In this document: positions 44,724-53,714 of the stretch, piece by piece
Numbering within the stretch: position 1 is the first letter of the stretch
How the letters are laid out: each line of letters opens with the position of its first letter
NCBI GenBank assembly: GCA_949752735.1
Contig: OX457038.1
Location: 16,577,081-16,641,080, forward strand
DNA: 64,000 nucleotides
Source of the DNA: Lumbricus terrestris
Lineage: Eukaryota; Annelida; Clitellata; Crassiclitellata; Lumbricidae
Direction of reading: 5' to 3'
Notes under the pieces: model-generated
The model's input: the letters and a program-made list of their open reading frames with translations, nothing else
What the model was told of the DNA's origin: nothing
Database searches by the model: none
Translations under genes and position numbers: made by a program

Positions 44724-44860
44724 TTCAAGCAACGGACGGTGGAATTTTGTATTCGAGTTACGAACGGTGGATACGAAGTCAGGCAACGCACGTTGGGATC
44801 TCGAGTTCAAGCAACGAACGTTGGGATATTGTGTCCAAGCTACGGACAGTGGATTTTGAA
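44724..44860 (+). repeat. Five 27-28 bp repeats resembling the primer site
   Basis: Units begin at about 44724, 44752, 44779, 44806 and 44833. Each carries AAGCAACGGACGGTGGAAT or a variant (AGTTACGAACGGTGGAT, GGCAACGCACGTTGGGAT, AAGCAACGAACGTTGGGAT, AAGCTACGGACAGTGGAT). The primer-site region (GGCAGCGGCGGGAT) aligns to the same core. Confidence 0.65.
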
Positions 44861-45107
44861 GTTTTACGAGACGCCGACCACACGGGAGAAGGAGAAGGAG
44901 CATCTGAACAACCGGAGAAGCAGTCCGAACATCCGAACAACTGGTGAGAAGATACAACGACACTACGACAACGCAACGCCAAAGAGAGAGGTATACAAAA
45001 CTCGCTCCTTGAATAAATAAGCAATAGAAATTACAGTCAACCAATTGCAGAAAGCATAGCCACTCCCTCGATTTCTTCACGCAAATCAGTTGAAGTAAGA
45101 AAGTAAG

Positions 45108-48100
45108 ATGGAGAAGCTTACGGAACAAAAGCAAGCCAGTATAAAGAAGATGTCTTCTGATCGATTAATAAAATTATTAATTGAAGCCGGTCTAGACGTG
45201 GAAGAAGTCGAAGAGATGTCAAGGGAAAATTTGATGAGAGCCCTAGCAGAGGTGTGGCTAAAGGAAGCTGAAGAGAAAGGCGCTGTAGGTGGTGTTGAGG
45301 AGAAACCACAGGCTATGTCTATGGAGGCGTTGATGCAATTTATGATGATGAGGGAGGATCAACGTAGACAAGAAGATAAAGAACGGAAACAGGAAGAGAA
45401 AGAGAAAGAGGAGCAATGGAGACGAGAAGATAAAGAGAAAGAGGAGCAGCGTAGACAAGAGGATAAAGAGAAAGAGGAGAAACGGAGACAAGAGGAGAAA
45501 GAGAGGGAGGATCAACGTAGACAAGAAGATAAAGAACGGAAACAAGAAGAGAAAGAGAAAGAGGAGCAACGGAGACGAGAGGATAAAGAACAAAAACGAG
45601 AAGAGAAAGAAAGAGTGGAAAAAGCAGAAAGGATGAGACAAGAAGAGATACAGATGCAGAAGCAGCAGTTCCAGCTTCAGCTAGAACAACTGAAAAAAGA
45701 TCGTGACGAAGCAGAACGAAGAAGGATGGAACTAATGATAGAATACGAGAGAGCAAGAAAAAGTGATGAAGAAATACGAAAACAACAGATTGAAGAGCAA
45801 AAGGCTCGCGAGGAAGACAAAGAAGCCATGCGTTTGGCAGAATTACAAAGAGCCGAAGAGATTCGACAGGAAGAATTGAAAATGGAGAAAGAAAGTTTGG
45901 AAAAAGCGGAAAGAGAAAGGGAAGAACAAGTACAATTAGAACAAAAGAAACTCGCTTTGAAGGAAGCTCAGCTCCGAGAAATGGCTATAGAAAAGGAGGA
46001 ACGCAGAAAGCAGTTAGATTTGTTGCAGCAAAAAATAGAACAAGAAGAACTGCGCAGGGTAGAAGATCAAGATAGGCTGAGGGAACGAAATGAAGACGAC
46101 AGAAGAAGCCGTGAGGAGTCAGAACGAAACAGGATCAGAGAAAGTGAGACAATGGTGTCTAAGATTAAAAAGATAGGTGATGCAATGAAACACGTGTTAC
46201 CTAAGATGCCATATGATATGATGGAGGTGCCATTATATTTTGAGACAGTTGAGAATGCATTCAACAGTTTTACGGTGGAAAAGCAGTTTTGGGTCAAATT
46301 GCTGTTGCCACTAATGACGCCAAGAGCGAGAACGGTGTTGAACCGATTGTCTTTCGATAATTTAGACGATTACGACATAGTGAAAGAACATTTACTGAAA
46401 GAATTCAAATTGACAGCGAGAGAATATCGATCACGATTTGGAGAGGCGAAGAAAACGGCAGAAGAGACATACACGATGTTTACAGCAAGATTGAAGAATC
46501 TGTTGAACTATTATGTCAGAAGTAGACGAGTGGGCAAAGACTATGAGAAGTTATTTGATCTGTTGGTGGCGGATAAGTTGAAAGAATGTCTACCACCGGG
46601 TCCACTACAGTTCGTACTAGCAAAGGAGGGTACTGAATGCTTCGAAGCTAGTAATGTTGCAGAACTCGCAGACGTACACGTGAACAATCGAATTGGTCTA
46701 ATGTTTCAAGACAAACCGAGATATGAAGCATGGGGCAATAGTTCGAAGCAACCCAGGTGGAATAGTAATAACAAAGAAACAGGAAACCAAGCCAGAAGTA
46801 ACGAAGCAAGGAATGATGGTGCTCCTGGAAGACAGTTTGGTCAAGATAGAAGAGAAGCAACGGGTGACAGACAAATATACAGTCGAATTCCAGTGATGGG
46901 ACGCCAAAGAGAAAACAATGCAGCGTACAATTACAGGCGGGAGAGCACTGAACAGAGAGGGATTGGTAAGAAACGTTGCCATAATTGTCAGTCAGACAAA
47001 CATCTGATTAAGGATTGTCGTGTACCACCAAGAATGACAAATCTGAGAAATAGATTTACTCGAAGTGCAGAAAATCTCAGAGTAAATCAGATACAAGTAA
47101 TGAATGCACCGAATCAGCCGGAAGAACAATACAACCGCGAAACGGAAGTGAAGTCAGTAATGAAGTGCACGCCTCAATTTGCTATACAGAGAGAAATAGT
47201 AAATTCTGCTCCCATTAAAGATACTGGTCGAGAAACAGAAAGCAAAGATGAGTGTCAACGTACGAAGAAGTCTTTACTACAGCATGTCAATGTAGAGATA
47301 CGTGGAAATGATGACAGTTGTCAGCCTGTGCAAGTCAGAGCGCTGATTGACTCTGGTACTGAGATTCCAGTAATCAATGAGGAATTGTTGAAAGGAGCGA
47401 CGGTGGAAGAAATTGGCAGAGTACATTTGCAATGTGTGGCAGGAGAACCCATTCCAGCTAAGTTGGTGAAAATCGAAGTGCGGATGAGTTGTCATAACGA
47501 AGGAGGAGATTTGAAAGACAAGGGAGTAAATATCGCGCCATATTTAACCTTGGTGTGTGCCAGCATTCCGGCAGTCTTGTGCAAAGATAACAAAGAAAAG
47601 TTCTTGCTGCATCCAGAGATAATCGCAGAACTGAAAGAGGTTCCATCAGTGAGTGTATTGCAAGGAGAATTGCAAGCGAATGTGACTACAAGAGCACAGA
47701 GTCGGAGAAGAGAAGTGGAAGAAGGAGAAGAGGAAAAGTCAAATGAAAGTTTGCTAGATGAGGACACAGAAAGCGATGATGAACAAAGCGTTCAAGAAGA
47801 AGAAGAAGGAGTAACATCCGGGAACAATGAAATTGAAGAAGAGATGGTTGCATGTGAACGTGATGATGATGATGATTCTGAGAGTGATGGTGAAATGGAC
47901 ACGCGTATGAGGGATTTGTTTGCCGAGAATACGAGTGATGAAAGACAATTGGCAGACGCGAAGAAGTTTGAAGAGCAACAGAGGAATGACGAGTCACTGA
48001 AGTCGTGGTGGAGGATAGCTGAAGACAAAGGATCAGAGTTTAGTGTGGTGAATGGGTTGATGTATAAGAAGCATCAAATGTTGGACCAGTTGGTGTATCA

Positions 48101-49925
48101 GTTGGTGTTGCCGAAGGAAAGAAGAATTCAGGTGATGGAATTGGCGCACGAGTCAGTATTTGGCGGACACTTGGGAGAAGAGAAGACAAGGGAACGTATC
48201 AAGTTGTCCTTTGTGTGGCCAAGAATGCGTAGAGATGTGGTGAAGTTCTGCAAGTCCTGTGAGAAGTGTCAGTTGAAAGCACGAAGTTTGGTGATGGATC
48301 GAGTGCCGATTACACCAATACCAAGAGAGGATGTGCCGTTCAGAAGAATGACCATGGACGTCGTAGGACCAATCGAACCGACGTCAGCAGCGGGGCATAA
48401 GTATTGCTTGTGCATCGTGGACTCATGTACAAGATGGCCGACAATATTCTTAATGAAGTCATTGACCGCTAAGGCTGTATGCGAAGCGTTGATGAAGCTG
48501 TTCATGGATGTGGGAGTTCCGTCAGTAATAACGAGTGATAGAGGGACGAATTTTACGGCCAGTCTAACAAGAGAATTTCTGAAACTGATGGGATGTTGTC
48601 CTCGATTCGATTCGCCAGGACATCCAGAGGCCGCAGGATTGGTGGAGAGATGGAATCAAACGTTCAAGAAAATGATTCATCATGTCGTTGTGGAAAATCC
48701 GAGACAGTGGCATAAAATTATTCCATTTACAGTCTGGGCATTGAGAGAAGTGCCTAATGCAACTACAGGAGTGGCACCGTATCTACTAGTCTATGGAAAG
48801 TTGCCGAGAGGGCCACTAACCATTCTTAAAGAAAGCTGGACCAAAGAAATAAATCTACCACCGAACATTGGAGTGCAACCGGCAAAGTACCTGAAGAATT
48901 TAAGAGCAGACATGGAAAAGGCCTTGACGTTCGCCGAGAGCTGTGCTGAAGAAAAGCAAAAACAGTACGCCAGTCAATACAACAAAAGAGCAAAAGATAA
49001 AGAATTCGAGCCAGGAGAGAACGTCATCGTGCTGTATCCAACGTCAACCAATAAATTGATCTCCCGATGGCATGGTCCATGCACGGTCTTGCAAAGAAGA
49101 TCCAAATATTCGTATCTCGTGGACATGAATGAAAACGGTCGACGAATTATACACGCCAACAAGATGAGAAAGTTCATTACGAGAGCATTGTCTTGTGGTC
49201 TGATCGTGGAGGAGGATGACGAATTTGGATCAGTGGTAGAAATACCGCTGAAGGAAGACCATTCAGAGACAAAGCAGAAATCACTCCAATTGGATTACGA
49301 ACAAATTGGACATCTTACCTGCGAACAGCAGAAACAATTACTTGATGTACTGAATCGATATGCAGACAGATTTTCAGACAAACCTGGATTATGTACATTG
49401 GTAGAACACGAAGTGGTGCTGAGACCAGACTTTCGCGAAAAAGAATTCGTGGCATATCGAATACCACTAATATACCGAGCAGAAGTGGAAAAACAAATAC
49501 AAGAGATGCTGAAAGAAAACATCATTCAACCATCGTCAAGCAGAATGGCAAGTCCACTTGTCATTGTCAAAAAGAAGGATGGATCCTTGAGATTGGCTTG
49601 TGACTACAGATACATTAACTCTTTTACTGAGAACTGCAGATATCCTATGCCAATCGTCAACGATGTCTTGAGCAAAGTCGGAAAATCCAAGTTCATTTCT
49701 GTTATGGACTGTCGCAGCGCATATTGGACTTGTCCTGTGAAAAAGAGTGACCAATGGAAGACTGCGTTTGTTACACATAATGGACTGTATGAATTTACGC
49801 GTGTTCCTTTCGGAATGATTAACTCTGGACGGACTTTTGTGAAAGCGATAAATATGATTTTGCAACCGATTCATGATTTTACTGAACCTTATGTTGATGA
49901 CATTGCAGTGCATTCTAATGATTGA
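45108..49925 (+). CDS. Gag-pol polyprotein (frame ends at a stop in reverse transcriptase)
   Basis: 1605 codons from ATG 45108. Residues 1-400: gag with a very long charged coiled coil (repeating REDKEKEEQRRQEDKEK type). Then gag core to about 550 and a zinc knuckle CHNCQSDKHLIKDC (624-637, CX2CX4HX4C). Protease: LIDSGTE at 746-752, Asp748. A highly acidic linker follows. Integrase: zinc finger H1014, H1021, C1051, C1054 and catalytic D1084, D1144, E1180 (D-X35-E). Reverse transcriptase: ACDYRYIN (Asp1499), VMDCRSAYW (Asp1534), YVDD (1595-1598). The frame stops with TGA at 49923, eight codons after YVDD. Gag and pol are in one frame with no shift signal needed. Expression of pol is blocked downstream of the stop. 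Confidence 0.9.
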   Translation: MEKLTEQKQASIKKMSSDRLIKLLIEAGLDVEEVEEMSRENLMRALAEVWLKEAEEKGAVGGVEEKPQAMSMEALMQFMMMREDQRRQEDKERKQEEKEKEEQWRREDKEKEEQRRQEDKEKEEKRRQEEKEREDQRRQEDKERKQEEKEKEEQRRREDKEQKREEKERVEKAERMRQEEIQMQKQQFQLQLEQLKKDRDEAERRRMELMIEYERARKSDEEIRKQQIEEQKAREEDKEAMRLAELQRAEEIRQEELKMEKESLEKAEREREEQVQLEQKKLALKEAQLREMAIEKEERRKQLDLLQQKIEQEELRRVEDQDRLRERNEDDRRSREESERNRIRESETMVSKIKKIGDAMKHVLPKMPYDMMEVPLYFETVENAFNSFTVEKQFWVKLLLPLMTPRARTVLNRLSFDNLDDYDIVKEHLLKEFKLTAREYRSRFGEAKKTAEETYTMFTARLKNLLNYYVRSRRVGKDYEKLFDLLVADKLKECLPPGPLQFVLAKEGTECFEASNVAELADVHVNNRIGLMFQDKPRYEAWGNSSKQPRWNSNNKETGNQARSNEARNDGAPGRQFGQDRREATGDRQIYSRIPVMGRQRENNAAYNYRRESTEQRGIGKKRCHNCQSDKHLIKDCRVPPRMTNLRNRFTRSAENLRVNQIQVMNAPNQPEEQYNRETEVKSVMKCTPQFAIQREIVNSAPIKDTGRETESKDECQRTKKSLLQHVNVEIRGNDDSCQPVQVRALIDSGTEIPVINEELLKGATVEEIGRVHLQCVAGEPIPAKLVKIEVRMSCHNEGGDLKDKGVNIAPYLTLVCASIPAVLCKDNKEKFLLHPEIIAELKEVPSVSVLQGELQANVTTRAQSRRREVEEGEEEKSNESLLDEDTESDDEQSVQEEEEGVTSGNNEIEEEMVACERDDDDDSESDGEMDTRMRDLFAENTSDERQLADAKKFEEQQRNDESLKSWWRIAEDKGSEFSVVNGLMYKKHQMLDQLVYQLVLPKERRIQVMELAHESVFGGHLGEEKTRERIKLSFVWPRMRRDVVKFCKSCEKCQLKARSLVMDRVPITPIPREDVPFRRMTMDVVGPIEPTSAAGHKYCLCIVDSCTRWPTIFLMKSLTAKAVCEALMKLFMDVGVPSVITSDRGTNFTASLTREFLKLMGCCPRFDSPGHPEAAGLVERWNQTFKKMIHHVVVENPRQWHKIIPFTVWALREVPNATTGVAPYLLVYGKLPRGPLTILKESWTKEINLPPNIGVQPAKYLKNLRADMEKALTFAESCAEEKQKQYASQYNKRAKDKEFEPGENVIVLYPTSTNKLISRWHGPCTVLQRRSKYSYLVDMNENGRRIIHANKMRKFITRALSCGLIVEEDDEFGSVVEIPLKEDHSETKQKSLQLDYEQIGHLTCEQQKQLLDVLNRYADRFSDKPGLCTLVEHEVVLRPDFREKEFVAYRIPLIYRAEVEKQIQEMLKENIIQPSSSRMASPLVIVKKKDGSLRLACDYRYINSFTENCRYPMPIVNDVLSKVGKSKFISVMDCRSAYWTCPVKKSDQWKTAFVTHNGLYEFTRVPFGMINSGRTFVKAINMILQPIHDFTEPYVDDIAVHSND
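49923..49925 (+). other. In-frame TGA in reverse transcriptase
   Basis: The stop separates two open frames that share the same phase (49923 and the frame to 50693). A tryptophan is common at this site in related enzymes. A single base change could have created it, or it is a recoding or sequencing error. Confidence 0.75.
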
Positions 49926-50693
49926 GACATTCATTTGAGACATTTGGATTTATTTTTGAAACAAATAAGACTGCATAATGTAACATTGAACTTGAAGAAA
50001 TGTGTGTTTGGTAAGAGTGAGGTGAAGTTCATCGGTCACCTTATAGGATCAGGGAAGAAGATGATGAATCCAGACAGGATTGACAGTTTAATTAATTTGA
50101 AGAAACCTGAAACCAGGAAGGAAGTGAAGCAAGTCTTAGGATTTTTTGGGTTTTACAGACAGTTTATTTGTAATTTCGCTGAAATTGCTAAACCATTGAC
50201 AGACTTGACCAGCAAGAAAGTACCCGAGAACATTGTTTGGACTGATGCACATCAAAAATCTTTTGATTCCCTTAAACAGATTGTCTTATCAAATGTGATT
50301 CTATATATGTTTGAGGTTGGGAAACCATTTAATTTGTACTGTGATAGCAGTGATTTTGCTGTGGGAGCTGTTCTGTCTCAGGTGGACGAGGAAGGGATTG
50401 AACGACCCGTTTCATTTATCAGTCAGAAGCTGGCAGATACCCAGAGGAGGTGGGCGACGATTGAGAAGGAAGCCTATGCAATCATATGGGCTTTAAACAA
50501 GTTGAAAGAAATTCTTATTGGTTCTAAAATCAATGTGTTTACAGACCATAATCCTTTAGTTTATTTGACTGAATCAATGTCGAAGTCTGCTAAATTAGTC
50601 AGATGGTCTTTATCATTGCAAAATTTTGACATTCTGTTGAACTATAAGAAAGGTAAATTGAATGTAGTAGCCGATTGTCTGTCTAGATTGTAG
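49926..50693 (+). pseudogene. Reverse-transcriptase remainder and RNase H
   Basis: Same frame as gag-pol. The RT end has LRHLDLFLKQIRLHNVTLN, KCVFGKSEVKFIGHLI and VKQVLGFFGFYRQFI. The RNase H has LYCDSSDFAVGAVLSQ (first Asp codon at 50343), IEKEAYAIIWAL and VFTDHNPLVYL, then a tail with KLNVVADCLSRL and a stop. No integrase follows; the stop is 94 bp before the polypurine tract. A Met at 49935 is internal, not a proven start. Confidence 0.88.
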
Positions 50694-50786
50694 TGTAAGA
50701 TATTTTATGATGTATTATGTTATGGACTATTTGCATTGTTTAGTTAAGATACGTTCGCTAATTTTTATAGATAATTAGCTCTCTTT

Positions 50787-50806
50787 AAAAGAAAGGAGGG
50801 AGGTAA
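50787..50806 (+). promoter_or_regulatory. Polypurine tract
   Basis: AAAAGAAAGGAGGGAGGTAA directly before the 3' LTR, the expected plus-strand DNA primer. Confidence 0.85.
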
Positions 50807-51391
50807 TGTGAGCTAATTTTGTATAGTGTATGTGGTCAGCTAAGGGGTGAGCGTACGAATAGACCAGCTCAAGGTCAACGTCTAGACAGACAAGACTGCA
50901 GGTGGCAGACTGGCGGGAAAGTTGGCGCGGCTCGGCCGACCGTCGCCGGAGAGCGCGAGAGAGAGAGACAGACAGACAGACAGACGGACGGAGAGAGGCA
51001 GAGATAAGGACAGAGCGGCAGGGGGGAAGAGCGTACGCTCAGACAGTGAGAGTAGTTGTAGAAGGAAGGCTAGACAGTGTGGAAGACGTTTTAGAGAACA
51101 GTGGAGTGTGTGTTAAAAACTGTAGAGAGCAGTAGGTAATAAGGTTGGGTTGCTGTCGTAGAATTCAAGCGTTTGTCGTCGTTGATGCCTTGTTGTGTTA
51201 TTTGCGTTGTTATGAACGAAGAAGAAAATACACGAGAAACAGGTCTTTGTTGTAAGTGAACAAGTTAAGAACTTTAGAAACTTATACACTAGCTTTAGAT
51301 ACCGTAATACAGTGAATAGGTTAGGCCTAGGCTGCGCTACTGAACTGAAGAAGAGACTGGAGAAATTGTCAGTGATTGTGGAGCATTGACA
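50807..51391 (+). repeat. 3' LTR
   Basis: 585 bp, the same length as the 5' LTR, with two substitutions (51005 and 51136 relative to 44311 and 44442). Followed by target duplication GACAC at 51392-51396. Confidence 0.92.
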
Positions 51392-52020
51392 GACACCTTT
51401 TATTGTGACAACTTGGAACTCGAGTCTGTGTCTGTGGTTGACTTTTTATACGATAATACTGAATTGCACACCATTTTATTGTGAAATTTTTGAATATTAA
51501 TCATGTGTTGAACACCTTAATTTATTGTGATAACTTGGAACTCGAGTTTGTGTCCGTGGTCGACTTTTTATACAATAATACTGAATTGCACACCATTTTA
51601 TTGTAAAATTTCAGAATATTAATTCTGTGTTGGACACCTTTTATTGTGACAACTTGGATCTCGAGTCTGTGTCCATGGTTGACTTTGTATACAATAATAC
51701 TGAATAGCACACCAGTGTTATGTGGAATTTCTGAATATTAATGCGCTGTTGGACACCTTTATTGTGATTTATTTTTATTTGTGATTATTTTAATTGATTG
51801 TTTAGGGTAACGGCCTCTGTTGTCTTAGACCATTTCTGAGTAATAATACTGTGTTGGACACCTTTATTGTCATAACTTGGAATTCGAGTCCGTGTCCATG
51901 GTCGACTTTTTATACGATAATACTGAATTGCACACCATTTTATTGTGAAATTTATGTATATTAATTCGTTGTTGGAAACCTCTTATTGTGATAACTTAGA
52001 ACTCTAGTAAACGTGGTTTT
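51392..52020. repeat. A/B satellite, right part
   Basis: Monomer starts (GTTGGACACC or variants) at 51507, 51629, 51748, 51853 and 51971, giving B (continuing from the cut unit), B, B, A (51748-51852, 105 bp), B, and a fading B. Decayed pieces continue to about 52395 (GTTGGACACC near 52239 and GGGTAACGGCCTCTGTTGTC near 52360). Confidence 0.85.
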
Positions 52021-52697
52021 TGAGTGATTGCATATCGGTATGTCAAAGACAATAGGGACTTACATTACCTCACTGTCTGCACCACATAGCTACTCGGGCT
52101 GCTGTGTGCACACGCACTGTATATACTGCATAGCCTTTGCTCAGCTCGGTCACCAACTCGGGGTATGGTACAGCGCGGTCACGGCATAGACTTTACGCTA
52201 ACACGTTTGAGGACCTCCCATTCTCCTTTGCTATCTTAGTTGGACACCTTTGTTTATGATAATTCGGAACTTAATCTAGGATTGCGGCCGGATACACCAA
52301 AAATCCGATCAACGAATATGCTCTTGAGTGCTGTAATATGCCGAGCAAATTTCTGCCCAGGGTAACGGCCTCTGTTGTCATAGACGGTAGACCCTGGTCA
52401 AATCGGATCCATCCATCCACACCAAAAATCAAAAACCTCAGCAATTAACCCACTCAATCTCCAACTACATCTTGCAATGGAATATTTATGTGGAGCGCGT
52501 TTGTGCCAGTGCACAATTTCTTGTAAAACCCTTGGTCGGTATGTGCTTCGTTCGTGCATTCGGCACTCACAGCTTCGCGCCTACGGTGATTGCAATATCA
52601 CCGCCCTGGGAAGAAAATGTTCTAGTTGCGTCTCTGGGAGGGAGGAAGGGCTTGGGGCTTCAGCCCCCCCAAACCTGAAATCCTGGCGCCGCCACTG
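52021..52697. other. Right end of the insertion
   Basis: Decayed satellite relics, then a terminal region with GGGGCTTCAGCCCCCCC and the end CCTGGCGCCGCCACTG. No gene was seen. Confidence 0.55.
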
Positions 52698-53172
52698 ATC
52701 GTTTGATGGCTACACAAAACATCGAGTAGGCTACTTTAGTAAACCGCTCTGAAGTTCAATGTTATGAATGCCAACAGATTTGACACGTGGGAATATAATG
52801 TTCAGAATATGAAGATCAATCCTTGTCGTGTTTCTAGTAGACACGCATTTCAGTGGGGTTTCTTAATGCTTTTTTCTCACTTTCAAGGGTCTGTTAAACT
52901 CTCAAATGCCAAACAGATGTCTGAACTTCTGTAGGCGACTTTCTGATTTGTCTGTTTGAACTTTGAACGACGTCATAAAATATTAAATTTTAGGTCTAGG
53001 CCTACAGGTAACAAGTGTTGCTCTAAGCAGAGTTTTATTTTTGCGGCATAAAATTAATTTCACTTAGGCCTAATAATGCTTGGTTAAAGGTGTTACTGCT
53101 CGCTAATATGGAGATATTTGCTAGCACAGTGACACATTTTACAATGTACGAGTAGCGAGTAAGTTGTTTCAC

Positions 53173-53342
53173 CTTTTGCCTGGATGAACAGCGACATCTT
53201 GGGGCGATGTGAGATTTGTGTCTACCGCTGGACGCCACCAAATAGGATTAGGATCTGAAGCGTCACCTAACGCTATGCTCTGGTACCCTGCGTCTGACAC
53301 GTACAGCAGCATCGATACCCAATCGAGAGATAATCCAGTAAC
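53173..53342 (-). CDS. LDLR-family exon: YWTD blade
   Basis: A 170-bp exon with acceptor ATACGTGTAG and donor AAAAG|GTGAAAC, starting in phase 0 and ending in phase 2. It encodes VTGLSLDWVSMLLYVSDAGY then SIALGD and LTSPQDVAVHPGK. The pattern 'GLxxDWxxxxLYxxDxxxxxI...PxxxxVxP' is a class B repeat (YVSD in place of YWTD). It fits both neighbours in phase. The intron on its 3' side (42330-53172) holds the nested insertion and that on its 5' side (53343-60196) holds several transposons. Confidence 0.88.
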
Positions 53343-53669
53343 CTACACGTATCAGTAACAAAACATAGATCCAAGCTAATACACATCAAAGTCAATACTA
53401 AAACAGTTTTGCGCGCCACTGTTTATCAGTCTGTGTGTATGTCTGTGTGATCGTCTGTCTTTTGCACGCTTGCCTGTCTGTTTTGTGCTAAAACAACTGT
53501 ATGGCGATGTATTTGTGATCTACGTCAGATAATTCACTTTGAACTTGTTCCAGAATTATAATGTTTATATATTTCTGACAATGAGTAGAGAAATGTCGAA
53601 AATGGCTCCAATAGCTACAATATATGTTAAATCGTTAAATCTGTCATCACAATATAATAAAAACATATT

Positions 53670-53670
<1 letters not shown>

Positions 53671-53711
<41 letters not shown>
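53671..53711. repeat. (TA)n microsatellite
   Basis: TA repeats directly against the transposon at 53712; TA repeats resume at 56171. Confidence 0.9.

Positions 53712-53714
<3 letters not shown>

Larger units (their letters stand above)
44113..51391 (+). mobile_element. Gmr1-like Ty3/gypsy LTR retrotransposon, 7.28 kb
   Basis: Complete element with two 585-bp LTRs (TGTGAG...TTGACA), a 5-bp target duplication, a primer-binding-type site, one gag-pol frame, a polypurine tract and no env. Protein domains are of Ty3/gypsy type but the order is gag, protease, integrase, reverse transcriptase, RNase H. Integrase before reverse transcriptase is the Ty1/copia order and defines the Gmr1-type lineage described from cod and other deuterostomes. 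The LTRs differ at only two aligned positions (44311/51005 and 44442/51136). One stop codon in reverse transcriptase breaks the frame. Confidence 0.92.
42542..52697. mobile_element. 10.2-kb hAT-like insertion carrying satellite and a nested retrotransposon
   Basis: Left terminus CAGTAGCGGCGCTAGGGGG; right terminus, reversed, CAGTGGCGGCGCCAGG. The identical octamer ATCGTTTG borders both (42534-42541 and 52698-52705). Removing the LTR element and its 5-bp duplication leaves about 2.87 kb. Inside are a second partial copy of the left end (43023-43160), a TA tract, a 104/119-bp satellite and the retrotransposon at 44113-51391. The termini match other CAGT-ended MITEs in the window. I found no hAT transposase, so it would be non-autonomous. 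A caveat is that ATCGTTTG also follows a CCACTG at 26706. Confidence 0.6.

Noticed and set aside
45258..47997. Minus-strand hydrophobic frames over gag-pol
   Set aside because: Antisense shadows of the charged coiled coil and acidic linker (complement of GAA/GAG-rich codons).
53035..53241. Minus-strand 68-codon frame
   Set aside because: It overlaps the YWTD exon in a different frame; the exon frame with splice sites is the supported one.
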